From contig NZ_CP028158.1 of the NCBI RefSeq assembly GCF_003030345.1, forward strand, positions 5,766,001 to 5,830,000: DNA of 64,000 nt. Reading direction: 5' to 3'. The stretch comes from Plantactinospora sp. BC1 (GTDB taxonomy: Bacteria; Actinomycetota; Actinomycetes; Mycobacteriales; Micromonosporaceae). Shown one piece after another: positions 56,166 through 63,376 of the stretch. The stretch's first letter is position 1. Every line of letters starts with the position of its first letter. The notes beneath the pieces are model-generated. The model searched no databases. It was not told where the DNA came from and was given only the letters and a program-made list of their open reading frames with translations. The position numbers were made by a program, and so were the translations under genes.

Positions 56166-58508
56166 CTAGGGCCGGACGAAACTGGCGCCGTTGATCTCCA
56201 ACTCCTGCTCCGGCGGCGAGGTGAACCGCTGCCGTTGCTCGTCGAGGACCAGCAGCATTCCGGTCGGAATGTCGAAGAAGAGCCCCTGCACCGACACCCT
56301 CCCCTCCTCGACGCCACGGGCGGCGAGGAACTCCCGGAGCACCGCGACCTGGCGGGCGACGTTCACCATCGCCAACTGGTCGACCTCGGCGCGGCCGTCT
56401 CCGGCTGCGGCCGACCCGACCGGATGGCCGGCCCGCCACGCCGCCAGGCTCGGCCGCCCCCACCGCAGCCACCGCCCGACGTGACTCTCCTCCTCGTCGC
56501 GCCCGCCGAGCAGCCCCTGCATCGCCCCGCAACCGGAGTGCCCGCAGACCAGCAGCGCCGGCACGGCGAGCACCTCGACGGCGTACGAGACGGCGGCGGT
56601 AACCGAGCACTCCGCCGGATGGTCGGCGGGGACGAGGTTGCCGAGATTGCGCACCGTGAAGAGGTCACCCGGCCCGCTGCTGGTGATCACGTTCGGCACT
56701 ATCAGGGCGTCGGCGCAGGTCAGAAAGGCACTGTACGGCCTGTGCCGGCCGTCCAGTTCGGTGAGGAACGGCCGCAGCCGGGCGGCCGAGCGGCGATGGT
56801 ATTCGCGTACCCCGACGTGCAGCGGCCGGAGCGCCGCGTGCGCCGATCCGGCCGCCTGCTCGGTGTGGTTCGGCTCACCCGCCCCGTCCGGATGCCGGGC
56901 CTGCCAACTCGACCACGGTGAGAACCAGCGCGGTGGCACCAGGGCGTGGATCCGCCGGGACGGCCGGGGCTGGTCGCCGCGCAGGGCCGCCGGACCGACC
57001 TCGTCGAGGCGTACCCGGCCGCCGGTGGTCTCGTGCTGGCGTACCCACGAGTCGAGGTGGTCGAAGGCCGCATGGTCCAGGAAGTCGGTGACCAGTTCCA
57101 GGTCGACGGTGCTGCCCGGCGGCACCCGCCCGAGGACGACGGAGAGCCGTGGGATGGCGAGGAAGCTGAGCGTCCCCTCGACGTGCACGGACCAGTGTTC
57201 GCGGCCCGCCGGACCGCCGCGTACCCGCTCGGCGTGCACCCTGGCCCAGACCACCCGGCGCAGGATCAGCACGACCGCCAGGACGAGTCCGACCAGTACC
57301 CCCTCCAGCAGGTTGAGGACCACCACGCCGAGTGCGGTGACGACGTAGACGGCCAGTTCACGGTGCCGGCGTACCCGCCGGATGTCGGAGATCTTCACCA
57401 GTTGCAGGCCCACCACGACGAGGAGGCCGGCGAGCGCGGCCAGCGGGATCCGCTCGACGAGTACGACGAGCAGGACCGCGAAGAGCAGCACCCACACCCC
57501 GTGCAGTACGGCGGAGGCCCGGGTCCGGGCGCCCGCGTTGACGTTGGTGGAACTGCGCACGATGACACCGGTGACCGGGAGCCCACCGAGCAGCCCGGAG
57601 ACGCCGTTCGCCAGGCCCTGGCCGATCATCTCCCGATCGAGATTCGTCGGGGTGGTCCGGCGTTCGCCCCGGGCGGCCCGGTCGGCGGCCAGCCGGTCGA
57701 CGGCGGTGGCGGAGAGCAGGCTCTCCACGCTGGCGATCACGGCGACGGTCAGTACCGCGGCGGCGACCGCCGGCCAGTCCCCGGCCGGCAGCGCCGGCAG
57801 ATGTACGGCGGCCAGCAGCGACCCGGGCATCTCCACCCGGGCCAGGTCGACGTCGTTCCAGACGAGCGCGGCGAGGGTGGCCAGGGTGACGGCGACGAGC
57901 GGGCCGGGTATCCGGCGTACCGGTGCCGGCAGCCGGGGCCAGAGCACCAGCAGTCCGATCACCGTGAGTCCGATCACGGCCGCGTGGTCGTGCCGGGTCG
58001 CCAGTTGGGCGGGCAGGTCGATCAGGTTCCGCACCGGCGTGGTGCCGGGTTCGCCACCGAGCAGTACGTGCAGTTGCCCGAGCACGATCGTGAGGCCGAT
58101 CCCGGCGAGCATGCCGTGCACGATCGCGGGCGAGAGGGCGAGCGCGGTCCGGGCGATCCGGCACAGCCCGAACCCGACCTGCAACAGCCCGGCGGCGGCG
58201 GTGATCGCGCAGGTGGCCGTCCAGCCGAACCGGCTGACCAGCTCGGCGACGACAACGGTCAGCCCGGCCGCCGGGCCGGTGACCTGGAGCGCCGACCCGC
58301 CGAACAGGCCGGCGACCACCCCGCCGACCACGGCGGCGATCAGGCCGGCGGCCACCGGGGCGTTGGAGGCGGCCGCGATGCCCAACGACAGCGGCACCGC
58401 GACCAGGAAGACGACGAGCGAGGACGGCAGGTCGTACCGCGCGTCGTGGCGGAACCAGCGGTGCAGTCGGTGGGATGCGTCGGCCAGGCCGATCGAGGTG
58501 GGCGACAT
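56166..58508 (-). CDS. SulP-family anion transporter fused to a beta-carbonic anhydrase-like domain
   Basis: 780 aa. Residues 25-420 are the SulP transporter core with about a dozen helices (VTGPAAGLTVVVAELVSRFG, LLGGLPVTGVIVRSSTNVNAGART). A STAS-like segment follows (about 440-510), then a beta-carbonic anhydrase-like domain (about 555-780). In that domain CADAL (598-602) replaces the canonical C-x-D-S-R, so the catalytic Arg is Leu; Zn ligands in CGHSGCGAM remain. SulP-CA fusions are thought to move bicarbonate. ATG 58508 has GGAGGAGG upstream. Confidence 0.92.
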   Translation of the reverse strand: MSPTSIGLADASHRLHRWFRHDARYDLPSSLVVFLVAVPLSLGIAAASNAPVAAGLIAAVVGGVVAGLFGGSALQVTGPAAGLTVVVAELVSRFGWTATCAITAAAGLLQVGFGLCRIARTALALSPAIVHGMLAGIGLTIVLGQLHVLLGGEPGTTPVRNLIDLPAQLATRHDHAAVIGLTVIGLLVLWPRLPAPVRRIPGPLVAVTLATLAALVWNDVDLARVEMPGSLLAAVHLPALPAGDWPAVAAAVLTVAVIASVESLLSATAVDRLAADRAARGERRTTPTNLDREMIGQGLANGVSGLLGGLPVTGVIVRSSTNVNAGARTRASAVLHGVWVLLFAVLLVVLVERIPLAALAGLLVVVGLQLVKISDIRRVRRHRELAVYVVTALGVVVLNLLEGVLVGLVLAVVLILRRVVWARVHAERVRGGPAGREHWSVHVEGTLSFLAIPRLSVVLGRVPPGSTVDLELVTDFLDHAAFDHLDSWVRQHETTGGRVRLDEVGPAALRGDQPRPSRRIHALVPPRWFSPWSSWQARHPDGAGEPNHTEQAAGSAHAALRPLHVGVREYHRRSAARLRPFLTELDGRHRPYSAFLTCADALIVPNVITSSGPGDLFTVRNLGNLVPADHPAECSVTAAVSYAVEVLAVPALLVCGHSGCGAMQGLLGGRDEEESHVGRWLRWGRPSLAAWRAGHPVGSAAAGDGRAEVDQLAMVNVARQVAVLREFLAARGVEEGRVSVQGLFFDIPTGMLLVLDEQRQRFTSPPEQELEINGASFVRP

Positions 58509-58628
58509 GCTGCCTCCTCCGGCTCCGCCGGCCGCGATGACGGCAGAGGGATGGTTGCCGGGCCGGCTCGCGTCCGATTCCGGGTGCGCTGGTCGGGCGG
58601 TGGAGGGGGAACGTCGCTGTCCAACAGA

Positions 58629-58659
58629 ATTGTAGCCTTACGTCATAGGAAATCCCTAT
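58629..58659 (-). promoter_or_regulatory. SulP-CA promoter with a palindromic operator candidate
   Basis: Minus strand TACAAT (58634-58629) is a good -10 box. The inverted repeat ATAGG-N5-CCTAT (58645-58659) occupies the -35 position, where no TTGACA-like box is seen, suggesting a regulated promoter. The 5' leader to the start at 58508 is about 115 nt. Confidence 0.45.
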
Positions 58660-58770
58660 AGTGACGATTTATCATTTTGACCGGTACCTACCTGCTGTCT
58701 TCATCGCGCTGCCCCACCGTCGAGTGCGGCGATCTCCTCCGGATCGGGCAGGGGCTTCCGGCACGGGCGG

Positions 58771-59337
58771 TCAGCCGACCGGCGCGCGCTCGGCGGCAAG
58801 TCGGGCCAATATGTCGACGGCTTCCCGCGCCGAGTGGTTCGAGAGCCAGGTACTCACCCCGAACGTCGCCCGGTCAGCCCGTTGCTGATCCGGCGCTCGT
58901 AGCGTGGCCGGCAGATCCTTCACCCGGACCACCAGCGTCCAGGGTCCGCCGGAGATCCCCGTGCGACTGGTCTGGATCGCGAAGATCGACTCGATGTGGT
59001 CCCACGGCACCCAGATCGCGAAGGCGTCCGTACCGGTACGACTCCGCGCCCGCACCCAGACTCCGCCCGGGTCGGCGGCGAGCCAGATCCCGGTCACCTT
59101 GGACATGACGCGCAGGATGGCGAAGAGCATCACGACCAGGAAGGGCAGAACCAGCACCAGCAGCGTCCACGGCACCCCGGAGGGGTTGACGACCGGGATG
59201 CAGAGCGGCGACAGGATGCCCAGCCACACGACGGGTTGCAGGGCCAGTACCCATACGAGCGTCCTCCGACGCAGGACGAACGGCTGCCCCTCGTCCGGGA
59301 TGCTCGGTGCACTCCGGAAGACCCGGTCGTCAGCCAC
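58771..59337 (-). CDS. Two-helix membrane protein with PH-like domain
   Basis: 188 aa. A short cytoplasmic N terminus, a pair of transmembrane helices (WVLALQPVVWLGILSPL, WTLLVLVLPFLVVMLFAIL), then a soluble beta domain (GIWLAADPGGVWVRAR ... VPWDHIESIFAI) resembling bacterial PH domains. GTG 59337 overlaps the YbaB-like gene by eight bases, so it is the last gene of the EspC/WXG/YbaB operon. Confidence 0.78.
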   Translation of the reverse strand: MADDRVFRSAPSIPDEGQPFVLRRRTLVWVLALQPVVWLGILSPLCIPVVNPSGVPWTLLVLVLPFLVVMLFAILRVMSKVTGIWLAADPGGVWVRARSRTGTDAFAIWVPWDHIESIFAIQTSRTGISGGPWTLVVRVKDLPATLRAPDQQRADRATFGVSTWLSNHSAREAVDILARLAAERAPVG

Positions 59338-59713
59338 CGAACAACTCGCGGGAGAGCCGGCCGAGCACGGCCGGGCCGTCCCGGCCGTCCAGGGCAGCGG
59401 GGTCGATGCTGAGACCGGTGATCCGTTGGTATTCCGCCTGGGCGGTCCGACTGAATTCGGCCTGCGCCTCGGCGATCAAGGACAGGACCGTCTGGGCGAT
59501 GGCCCGACCGTCACCCCGGCGCAGGGCCGAGTCGGCGATGTGCAGGTCCACCACCTCCCGGTTCGGGCCGATGGTGACCTCGACCAACCGGTCGTCGCTC
59601 TGTCGCGTCACCCGAAGCCGCGAGACGGCATCGCCGGCTTCCAGGATCCCGGCCCGGGTCGCCTCGAAGTTGTGCACCATCTCGTCGAGCCGGGCGGCAA
59701 GGTCCTCACGCAC
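59330..59713 (-). CDS. YbaB/EbfC-family protein
   Basis: 127 aa. A helical N terminus (VREDLAARLDEMVHNFEATRAG), a central strand pair (VEVTIGPNREVVDLHIADSALR), and a helix (AIAQTVLSLIAEAQAEF) follow the YbaB/EbfC layout. Family founders bind DNA, but actinobacterial versions next to WXG100 genes may act otherwise. GTG 59713 has AGGAG five bases upstream and lies eight bases after the WXG-like gene. Confidence 0.8.
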   Translation of the reverse strand: MREDLAARLDEMVHNFEATRAGILEAGDAVSRLRVTRQSDDRLVEVTIGPNREVVDLHIADSALRRGDGRAIAQTVLSLIAEAQAEFSRTAQAEYQRITGLSIDPAALDGRDGPAVLGRLSRELFGG

Positions 59714-59721
59714 AACTGCTC

Positions 59722-60381
59722 CTAGCTGTTCGGGTCTGCGGTCCTCGGGGTCCAGCCCGCCGGACGGCCGTCGATGCTCGGCAGGGCGTCTACCGGCGAG
59801 GTGGAGTGCCGCCCCTTCCCGTCGAGCGTGGACTCGTGTTTCGCGAGCAGGGAGACGCGCGGTGTCGACATGGACAGGTAGGTGATGACTCCGGACGCGA
59901 GCCCGCCGATCAGCCCGAGCAACGACAGGATGATGTTGCCGGCTCCGGCCAGGCTCGCCACGCTCAGGATCAGGCCGACGGCGGTCAGCACCGCACCGAC
60001 CATCTCCAACCAGGTGAGTTCGATCCCGTCCGCCACCGTCACAAGAGCGCCGCCGACGATCGGGATGCTGTCGGCCTCCTGGTGCAGCGCCGCCCTGACC
60101 TCGCCGAGGTAGCGCTCGTACGCCTCGCTGGCGGTGCCCTGCCAACGGTCGTCGACGGTACGCAGGAACTCGTCCACCAGCCGCTCGGCGTGGCCGTCCA
60201 GCGCCGCCGAGGTCGGCGAGGAGGTGGGGCTGGTCCCCCAGACCTCGGTAGCCGCACGCCGGAGCTCGTCGGTGTCGACGAACTGCTGGAACTCCTTGAG
60301 CATCTTGATCGGGTCATCGACGCCGACGAGTCGGGCGACCCCGCTGAGGACGTGGGCCGCCTCTGGCAGTGCGAGCGTCAT
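59722..60381 (-). CDS. WXG100-like protein with a transmembrane segment
   Basis: 219 aa. The N-terminal helical hairpin has a W-x-G-like turn (VDDRWQGTASEAYERYL, about residue 78), typical of type VII secretion-associated proteins. It continues into two hydrophobic helices (about 125-170: EMVGAVLTAVGLILSVASLAGAGN and IILSLLGLIGGLASG) and a polar tail. This hairpin-plus-TM layout resembles the N-terminal parts of larger WXG toxins, but no toxin domain follows. ATG 60381 overlaps the preceding stop (ATGA). Confidence 0.78.
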   Translation of the reverse strand: MTLALPEAAHVLSGVARLVGVDDPIKMLKEFQQFVDTDELRRAATEVWGTSPTSSPTSAALDGHAERLVDEFLRTVDDRWQGTASEAYERYLGEVRAALHQEADSIPIVGGALVTVADGIELTWLEMVGAVLTAVGLILSVASLAGAGNIILSLLGLIGGLASGVITYLSMSTPRVSLLAKHESTLDGKGRHSTSPVDALPSIDGRPAGWTPRTADPNS

Positions 60382-60731
60382 CGGCCGGCCGCCCCGGTCC
60401 GGCCGGCAGATCCCCGGTCGCTGCGGTCGTACTCGTCAGCCGCCTCGCGGAGCAGCCGGCCAGCCTCCCTGACGGCGTCCCGGATCCGGCGCAGTCGCCA
60501 CTCCGTCCCGGACTGCGCGTCCACATAGGCGTCCCGGAAGGCGCGAAGCTCCTCGGCCATCAGATGGAGCCATCCGGTACGGCTGCTGAACGCGTCGATC
60601 GGGATCGTGGCCGGACCGCCGATGGCAAACCTCTCCTGCAACGGCTTCAGATCATCCGCAACCTGATCGAGATGGTTCGCGTAGTTGCGTAGGACGTCCG
60701 TGTCGGTACCGAATCCATCCGGATTCAACAT
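60378..60731 (-). CDS. EspC/WXG100-like helical protein
   Basis: 117 aa, almost all helical. It opens NPDGFGTDTDVLRNYANHLDQVADDL and continues with FSSRTGWLHLMAEELRAFRDAYVDAQ, the pattern of ESX secretion-associated EspC-like or type VII substrates. No signal peptide, as expected for type VII cargo. ATG 60731 follows GGGGAGGGG. First gene of a four-gene operon. Confidence 0.78.
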   Translation of the reverse strand: MLNPDGFGTDTDVLRNYANHLDQVADDLKPLQERFAIGGPATIPIDAFSSRTGWLHLMAEELRAFRDAYVDAQSGTEWRLRRIRDAVREAGRLLREAADEYDRSDRGSAGRTGAAGR

Positions 60732-60745
60732 CCCGACCCCTCCCC

Positions 60746-60774
60746 GCTATCCCGCATCCGACGATAGCAGTCAA
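60746..60774 (-). promoter_or_regulatory. Promoter of the EspC/WXG operon
   Basis: TTGACT (60774-60769), 17-bp spacer, GATAGC (60751-60746) on the minus strand, 15 bp before the first start codon. The -10 box is imperfect. Confidence 0.4.
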
Positions 60775-60788
60775 TCTACTGATCAAGC

Positions 60789-61160
60789 ATGGTCGCAGTC
60801 TTCGGCCTGCTCGGCACTCGCAAGTCTGACAGGTATTTGGTCATGCAGATGGCGAGCATCGGACACTTCTCGGATGTCGAAGTCGATCTTTTTCGTGCGG
60901 TACTCTGGCGCCTCCCGCACGTGGCGATCACCACCGCACCGCCGTCCCGGTATATCGATTTCACCGACGAACATCTGTGCACGCCCCGCCAGATTCTCGG
61001 CACCGGCCTGATCCTGCCGACATATCCCGTTCTGTTGTTTCTCAACGCATTCAGGGCCGTGGCCCAGTTCGCCACGCGAGCGCGGCGGTTCCTCGTGCGG
61101 GCACTCGACCTCCAATTCCCGCACCCGTCTGGGGTGCCGCGCCGGAAACCCGGCTCATAA
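60789..61160 (+). CDS. Hypothetical protein, possibly a remnant
   Basis: 123 aa from ATG 60789, with a fair bias to G/C in third codon positions but more AT than flanking genes. It contains RYLVMQMASIGHFSDVEVDLFRAVL and a hydrophobic stretch LGTGLILPTYPVLLFLNAFRAV. No Shine-Dalgarno is visible and I recognise no family. It could be a decayed gene end; an antisense frame (60783-61124) has no better case. Confidence 0.35.
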   Translation: MVAVFGLLGTRKSDRYLVMQMASIGHFSDVEVDLFRAVLWRLPHVAITTAPPSRYIDFTDEHLCTPRQILGTGLILPTYPVLLFLNAFRAVAQFATRARRFLVRALDLQFPHPSGVPRRKPGS

Positions 61161-61206
61161 ACACTGGTATGCGGTCGCTCTCAGCCACCCGGCGCGATGC
61201 CAGCCC

Positions 61207-62646
61207 CTACCGCTGGACGAGCCCGGCGGCGAGGCGGCGGATCCCCTCGTCGATGTCGGTCAGCGCGATGCCGCCGTACCCGATGACCAGGCCGGGCTGC
61301 GCGGGGCGCTCGGCGCAGTAGCCGGCCAGGCTCTCCACCGCGACCCCGCACTCGCGGGCCCGCGCCGCCACCGCGGCCAGCTCCCCGGCCGGGTCCGGGC
61401 CGGGCCGGACGGCGAGGTGGAGTCCGGCGGCCGAGGGCACCGGGTGCAGCCGCCCGGCGAGGTGCGCGGCCAGGGCGGCCAGGATCCGTTCACGGCGGGC
61501 CCCGTACTCTCGGCTGGTCCGGCGGATGTGCCGGGCCAGCAGACCCTCGTCGATGAACTCGGCCAGCGCGCCCTGGGTGGTCAGGTCGCCGTGCCAGTCG
61601 GTGAGCTGCCGCGCCGTGCGCAGCGCGGGCCGTAGCGAGGCCGGCGCGACCAGGAAGCCGACCCGCAGCATCGGCAGCAGGGTCTTGGAGAACGACCCGA
61701 CGTAGACCACCCGACCGTGCCGGTCCAGGCTCTGCAACGGTTCCAGCGGGCGGTCGGCGAACCGGTACTCGCTGTCGTAGTCGTCCTCGACGACCACCGC
61801 GCCGTGCCGCTCCGCCCAGTCCAGCAGGGCGGTACGCCGGGCCAGCGACATCGGTACGCCGAGCGGAAACTGGTGCGACGGGGTGACGTAGACGAGTCGG
61901 CTGTCGGCCGGCAGCGCGGCGACGACGAGTCCCTCCGAGTCGACCGGCACCCCGGTCACCCGGGCGCCGAGGGTTCGGAACAGGCGGCGTGCCGGCGGAT
62001 AGCCCGGTTCCTCCACCGCCACCCGGTCGCCCGGCTCGATCAGGACCCGACCGATCAGGTCGAGCGCCTGCTGGGCACCCTGGGTGACCAGGACGTCGTC
62101 GGCGCCGGCCCGCACCGATCGGGATACGCCGACGTGCCGGGCGAGAGCCGCGCGCAGCCCGGGATGCCCGGCCGGTTCGGTGTAGGCCGGGTACCGGACG
62201 GTCGCCGCCCGCAGTTGCCGGGCGACGAGCCGCCGCCAGGTCTGGAGAGGAAACAGCGCCGGGTCGGGGAAGCCGACCCGGAAGTCGTACCTCGGAGCGG
62301 GGTGCCGGGGCGTCTCCGGGACGGACTCCCAGACCGGACGGGGCCGGACGTCTCGGCCGACCGGGGCGGTCCGGGGCCGCGCCTCGCCGATCAGCCGGCG
62401 ATCACCGACGTACGTCCCGGAGCCGACCCGGCCGACCAGGAAGCCCTCTGCGGTGAGCCGGTCGTACGCCGCCGCCACGGTGTTGCGGGCGACGCCGAGC
62501 CGCTCCGCCAGCTCGCGGGTGGGCGGCAGCCGCTCCCCCGGCCGCAGTCGCGCGTCGAGCACGGACTCCCGTAACTGTCGGTAAATCTGAGTGGTCAGGT
62601 CGTCAGGGCCGTCCAGCCGTACGTGAACCTCCACGTTGCCCTCCAT
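61207..62646 (-). CDS. MocR-family regulator (GntR wHTH fused to aminotransferase)
   Basis: 479 aa. The N-terminal winged helix (LTTQIYRQLRESVLDARLRPGERLPPTRELAERLGVARNTVAAAYDRL) is joined to a fold-type I aminotransferase domain with PLP lysine in VYVGSFSKTLLPMLRVGFL. MocR regulators sense PLP or amino-acid adducts. I start at ATG 62646; TTG 62658 is an alternative. ATTGG/CCAAT half-sites span the start and the divergent intergenic region, probably its operator; the divergent DsbA-fold and EamA genes are likely targets. Confidence 0.9.
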   Translation of the reverse strand: MEGNVEVHVRLDGPDDLTTQIYRQLRESVLDARLRPGERLPPTRELAERLGVARNTVAAAYDRLTAEGFLVGRVGSGTYVGDRRLIGEARPRTAPVGRDVRPRPVWESVPETPRHPAPRYDFRVGFPDPALFPLQTWRRLVARQLRAATVRYPAYTEPAGHPGLRAALARHVGVSRSVRAGADDVLVTQGAQQALDLIGRVLIEPGDRVAVEEPGYPPARRLFRTLGARVTGVPVDSEGLVVAALPADSRLVYVTPSHQFPLGVPMSLARRTALLDWAERHGAVVVEDDYDSEYRFADRPLEPLQSLDRHGRVVYVGSFSKTLLPMLRVGFLVAPASLRPALRTARQLTDWHGDLTTQGALAEFIDEGLLARHIRRTSREYGARRERILAALAAHLAGRLHPVPSAAGLHLAVRPGPDPAGELAAVAARARECGVAVESLAGYCAERPAQPGLVIGYGGIALTDIDEGIRRLAAGLVQR

Positions 62647-62691
62647 TGGCCCAATCAACTTGTCGGGAATTGGAGCTTCTACACGGCCAAT
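62645..62691. promoter_or_regulatory. MocR operator candidate, four ATTGG half-sites
   Basis: ATTGGCCCAAT (62645-62655) is a perfect palindrome. A second inverted pair, ATTGG (62669-62673) and CCAAT (62687-62691), lies 13 bp apart. Regular half-sites in a divergent regulator intergenic region suggest a dimer or tetramer site. Confidence 0.5.
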
Positions 62692-62742
62692 ATGCCACCT
62701 AACGTCACGGGCAGCACAGCGCTCCTCTCCGAAGGGATCTCG

Positions 62743-63366
62743 ATGATGCCGACCTCCGTCGACATGTGGTTCGATCCGATCTGCCCGTGGGCCTGGATCA
62801 CCTCACGCTGGCTGCTGGAGGTCCAGCAGGTGCGGGAGATCGAGCTGCGGTTCCACGTGATGAGCCTGTCGGTCCTCAACGAGGGCCGGACGGACCTGCC
62901 GCAGCGGTACCGGGACCTCTTCGAGGTCGGCTGGGGGCCGGTCCGGGTGGCCGTCGCCGCCGAGCGGAAGTACGGACCGGAGGTGCTCGGTCCGCTCTAC
63001 ACCGCCCTCGGCACCCGACACCACCACGACCGGGCGCCGATCGGCCGGGACCTGTACGTCGGCGCGCTCACCGAGCTGGGGCTCGGGGTCGAGCTTGCCG
63101 ACGCCGCCGACTCGACCGAGTACGACGAGGAACTCCGGCGCAGCCACCTGGCCGGGATGGAGCCGGTCGGGGAGGAGGTCGGTACGCCGGTGATCCACGT
63201 ACCCGGGCCGGACGGCCGGCGGATCGCGTTCTTCGGCCCGGTGGTGACGCCGATCCCGCGCGGTGCCGCGGCCGGCCGGCTCTGGGACGGTGTGCTGCTG
63301 GTGGCCGGAACCGACGGCTTCTTCGAACTGAAGCGGACCCGCACCCGGGACCCGGAATTCCACTGA
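62743..63366 (+). CDS. DsbA-fold protein, mycothiol-dependent nitroreductase (Rv2466c) family
   Basis: 207 aa. WFDPICPWAWITSRWLLEV, then FHVMSLSVLNE, WGPVRVAVAAERKYG, GTPVIHV and FFELKRTRTRDP align closely with mycobacterial Rv2466c, a mycothiol-dependent reductase with a thioredoxin fold. The CPWC motif is CPWA here (Cys14, Ala17), so it would be monothiol. ATG 62743 has AAGGGA five bases upstream. Divergent from a MocR gene; EamA follows after ten bases. Confidence 0.87.
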   Translation: MMPTSVDMWFDPICPWAWITSRWLLEVQQVREIELRFHVMSLSVLNEGRTDLPQRYRDLFEVGWGPVRVAVAAERKYGPEVLGPLYTALGTRHHHDRAPIGRDLYVGALTELGLGVELADAADSTEYDEELRRSHLAGMEPVGEEVGTPVIHVPGPDGRRIAFFGPVVTPIPRGAAAGRLWDGVLLVAGTDGFFELKRTRTRDPEFH

Positions 63367-63376
63367 GGAGGGTGCG

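Noticed and set aside
60783-61124. Minus-strand frame overlapping the hypothetical gene at 60789-61160
   Set aside because: The plus frame has better third-position G/C bias and an ATG; neither is strong.
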